From the NCBI RefSeq assembly GCF_040222955.1, contig NZ_JAVKCA010000025.1, positions 74,012 through 138,011 on the forward strand: a stretch of 64,000 nucleotides of DNA, given 5' to 3'. A model generated the notes under the pieces. It made no database searches, was not told the DNA's origin, and saw only the letters and a program-made list of their open reading frames with translations. This stretch comes from Marinoscillum sp040222955. Its GTDB lineage: Bacteria > Bacteroidota > Bacteroidia > Cytophagales > Cyclobacteriaceae. The translations under genes were made by a program, and so were the position numbers. Position 1 is the stretch's first letter. The number at the start of each line of letters is the position of its first letter. Shown one piece after another: positions 62,748 to 64,000 of the stretch.

Positions 62748-63197
62748 TTAAAGCAGGACCTTCACCACCACCTTTTTGACATTGGATGCTTCTCCAGAAC
62801 GGAGGCCGGGCATATGAATGTCCTGCGGAAAAAAGACCGTGAACATTCCGGCAGTCACTCGTATTTTATAGTCATACTTACCAAAAAACGAAACGTCTTT
62901 TTCAGTGTTGTATGGCACAGTGGGCTGCTGATCACGCAAGGTGTCGATCCCCATCAGTTCTTCTCCGGCATAGATAAACTGGATATCGGCGTAGCGCTGA
63001 TGCGCTTCTATCTTACTGTCAGCCTCCTCCTTGCTTACATATTCCTGTACAGCTACCTTGAGCTGATCACCTTCCAGCTCATACTTGCCAGGAGGAATCT
63101 GACCAAAATCCGTTGAAAGAAGATGCTCAAAACCCTTTTTGAATCGCTCCCCCAATGCGAAATACCGTTCACAATTTTCTAATTGATCAATTATCAT
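62748..63197 (-). CDS. YhcH/YjgK/YiaL-family protein
   Basis: The 149-residue cytoplasmic protein belongs to the YhcH/YjgK/YiaL cupin family, which often sits in sugar acid, sialate or sugar catabolic operons and may bind or isomerise sugars. Recognised segments are LSTDFGQIPPGKYELEGDQL, EAHQRYADIQFIYAGEELMG, and GMFTVFFPQDIHMPGL with candidate metal-binding His residues. It is complete, begins MIIDQLENCERYFALGER, and is convergent with the GH3 gene across a 42-bp gap. It could serve the same locus or be unrelated; the sequence gives no shared operator. Confidence 0.9.
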   Translation of the reverse strand: MIIDQLENCERYFALGERFKKGFEHLLSTDFGQIPPGKYELEGDQLKVAVQEYVSKEEADSKIEAHQRYADIQFIYAGEELMGIDTLRDQQPTVPYNTEKDVSFFGKYDYKIRVTAGMFTVFFPQDIHMPGLRSGEASNVKKVVVKVLL

Positions 63198-63272
63198 AGC
63201 TACAACTTTGAGGGCGAATTAAGGACATTCAGACTAAAAAGGCAAACGAGGAGCAGCCCCACCTCCCTTCGG

Positions 63273-63764
63273 CTAATTTCCACTGGGCAACTTCTCCCTG
63301 ATTCCCTGAAGCCAAAGCACCAATTCGGCAGCTTCCGGGCTTTGATTGACCTTATCTTCAGTATCGCTCTGAAGGGATAAAGGAATGGTTTTTTCCTGAT
63401 AAAAAGCATTGAACCCATAAGACCCGAAATCATAACGACGTTGCTCCGTGGTCTTCACCGGTCCTCTGGAGGCTGGCCATATTTTGGCCATCTGACTATC
63501 CAATTCAGATTTGGGGACCTGATAGATCACGCTATCAAAATTGGAAATATTAGGATCCAAACCACCAGAAAGCCATACCGCAGAATCTCCATAGGAACTC
63601 ACCCGCACATTGCCCTCACCGTCTATGATCCAGTGGCTATACTGAAAGCCCCAGGCGTAGTTTACACCAAAGTATTCAAAATAGGCCTGCTGTTCCAACT
63701 GATCTTCTTCACAAGCGCCCATAGCCGCAAGCAGAATGATAAAGTGTAAGAATAATCTGGTCAT
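63273..63764 (-). CDS. Small lipoprotein of unknown function
   Basis: The 163-residue protein has a signal peptide and lipobox LLAAMGAC (Cys18) followed by an acidic EEDQLEQQ. The body is beta-rich with aromatic residues (AYFEYFGVNYAWGFQYSHWI, VSSYGDSAVWLSGG) and ends with a helical stretch (AAELVLWLQGIREKLPSGN). I do not recognise the family. It lies 75 nt upstream of the YhcH-family gene on the same strand and may be co-transcribed with it. Confidence 0.75.
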   Translation of the reverse strand: MTRLFLHFIILLAAMGACEEDQLEQQAYFEYFGVNYAWGFQYSHWIIDGEGNVRVSSYGDSAVWLSGGLDPNISNFDSVIYQVPKSELDSQMAKIWPASRGPVKTTEQRRYDFGSYGFNAFYQEKTIPLSLQSDTEDKVNQSPEAAELVLWLQGIREKLPSGN

Positions 63765-63885
63765 TGTTCAGAATATTTGATGGTTTGACTTTAGGACACA
63801 GGATTCTGCTGAAAAATTCAAAAAAAGGAGATGAAATCTACCCCACTGCCGGTGCCCAAGAGCCTTAAACCCGCCCAGTCCTTCC

Positions 63886-64000
63886 TCCTGACCTTGATTG
63901 TCCATAGGATTCACATAAACACCGCTGGGGTTCAATCCGCACAACACCTCTTGAATCCAGGTTAGTCAGCTCCGGAGGAGCGGAATGTTCTTAGACATTA
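63886..64000. repeat. Possible dispersed intergenic repeat at the right edge
   Basis: The last 115 bases contain GCTCC-GGA-GGAGC (63969-63981), a 5-bp GC-rich hairpin followed by GGAATGTTCTTAGA. The segment resembles multi-copy intergenic elements I have seen in Bacteroidota genomes, with a GCTCC/GGAGC stem and a conserved flank. It occurs once in this window and is cut by the edge, so the call rests on recall and is uncertain. Confidence 0.3.

Noticed and set aside
63831..63965. 44-codon plus-strand frame after a perfect AAAAAAAGGAG
   Set aside because: Bacteroidota rarely rely on such sites, the peptide has no recognisable features, and it overlaps the suspected repeat. A real small gene cannot be excluded.
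1..64000. tRNA, rRNA, insertion sequence, prophage or integrase signs
   Set aside because: None could be supported from the sequence; no transposase- or integrase-like product is present among the coding regions.

Overview
The window looks like a chromosomal stretch from a Bacteroidota bacterium, probably a free-living, likely marine member of the Cytophagales group (inference). The evidence is three SusC/SusD outer-membrane pairs, many Bacteroidota-type lipoproteins, a hybrid two-component regulator, an ECF sigma/FecR pair and type IX secretion (T9SS) C-terminal domains. I see no rRNA, tRNA, CRISPR array, insertion sequence or integrase. Almost all of the sequence is polysaccharide utilization locus (PUL) content.

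Region A (about 1-36.7 kb, all minus strand) reads as a very large beta-mannan / galacto(gluco)mannan locus. At the left edge are a SusC/SusD pair and two IPT/TIG surface glycan-binding lipoproteins; the last is cut by the window edge. Upstream of these lie a hybrid two-component sensor-regulator, a GH27 alpha-galactosidase, an SGNH acetylesterase and a GH26 mannanase. Next comes a cytoplasmic-type module: an AGE-family epimerase, a TIM-barrel isomerase-like protein, a PQQ dehydrogenase-cytochrome c fusion, a GPH sugar transporter and a GH130 mannosylglucose phosphorylase. This is followed by another SGNH esterase, three more GH26 enzymes, a SusE-like lipoprotein, a second SusD/SusC pair, and FecR plus an ECF sigma factor. 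The expected flow is: mannanases, galactosidase and esterases trim the polymer at the surface or in the periplasm; SusCD and the GPH carrier import oligosaccharides; the epimerase turns mannobiose into mannosylglucose; GH130 phosphorolyses it.

Region B (36.8-39.3 kb) is one large glycine-rich T9SS-secreted protein beside the sigma factor.

Region C (39.5-62.7 kb) is a second locus arranged around a LacI-type repressor. The minus-strand arm has SusC, SusD, an IPT lipoprotein, an SDR resembling D-mannonate oxidoreductase and an MFS sugar porter. The plus-strand arm has the LacI gene and then FG-GAP/ASPIC, PmoA-like, GH9, CE4 deacetylase, SGNH esterase and GH3 genes. LacI-type palindromes sit in the divergent promoter region and before the plus-strand operon. 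The substrate is probably a beta-glucan or acetylated glucomannan-like glycan (inference).

Region D (62.7-64 kb) holds a YhcH-family gene, a small lipoprotein gene and a possible dispersed repeat at the right edge.

The most notable points are three SusCD systems with three different kinds of regulator, a shared ATCATTT-N18-AAATGAT dyad in three mannan promoters, palindromes that define a LacI regulon, and a PQQ/cytochrome c dehydrogenase embedded in the mannan operon.
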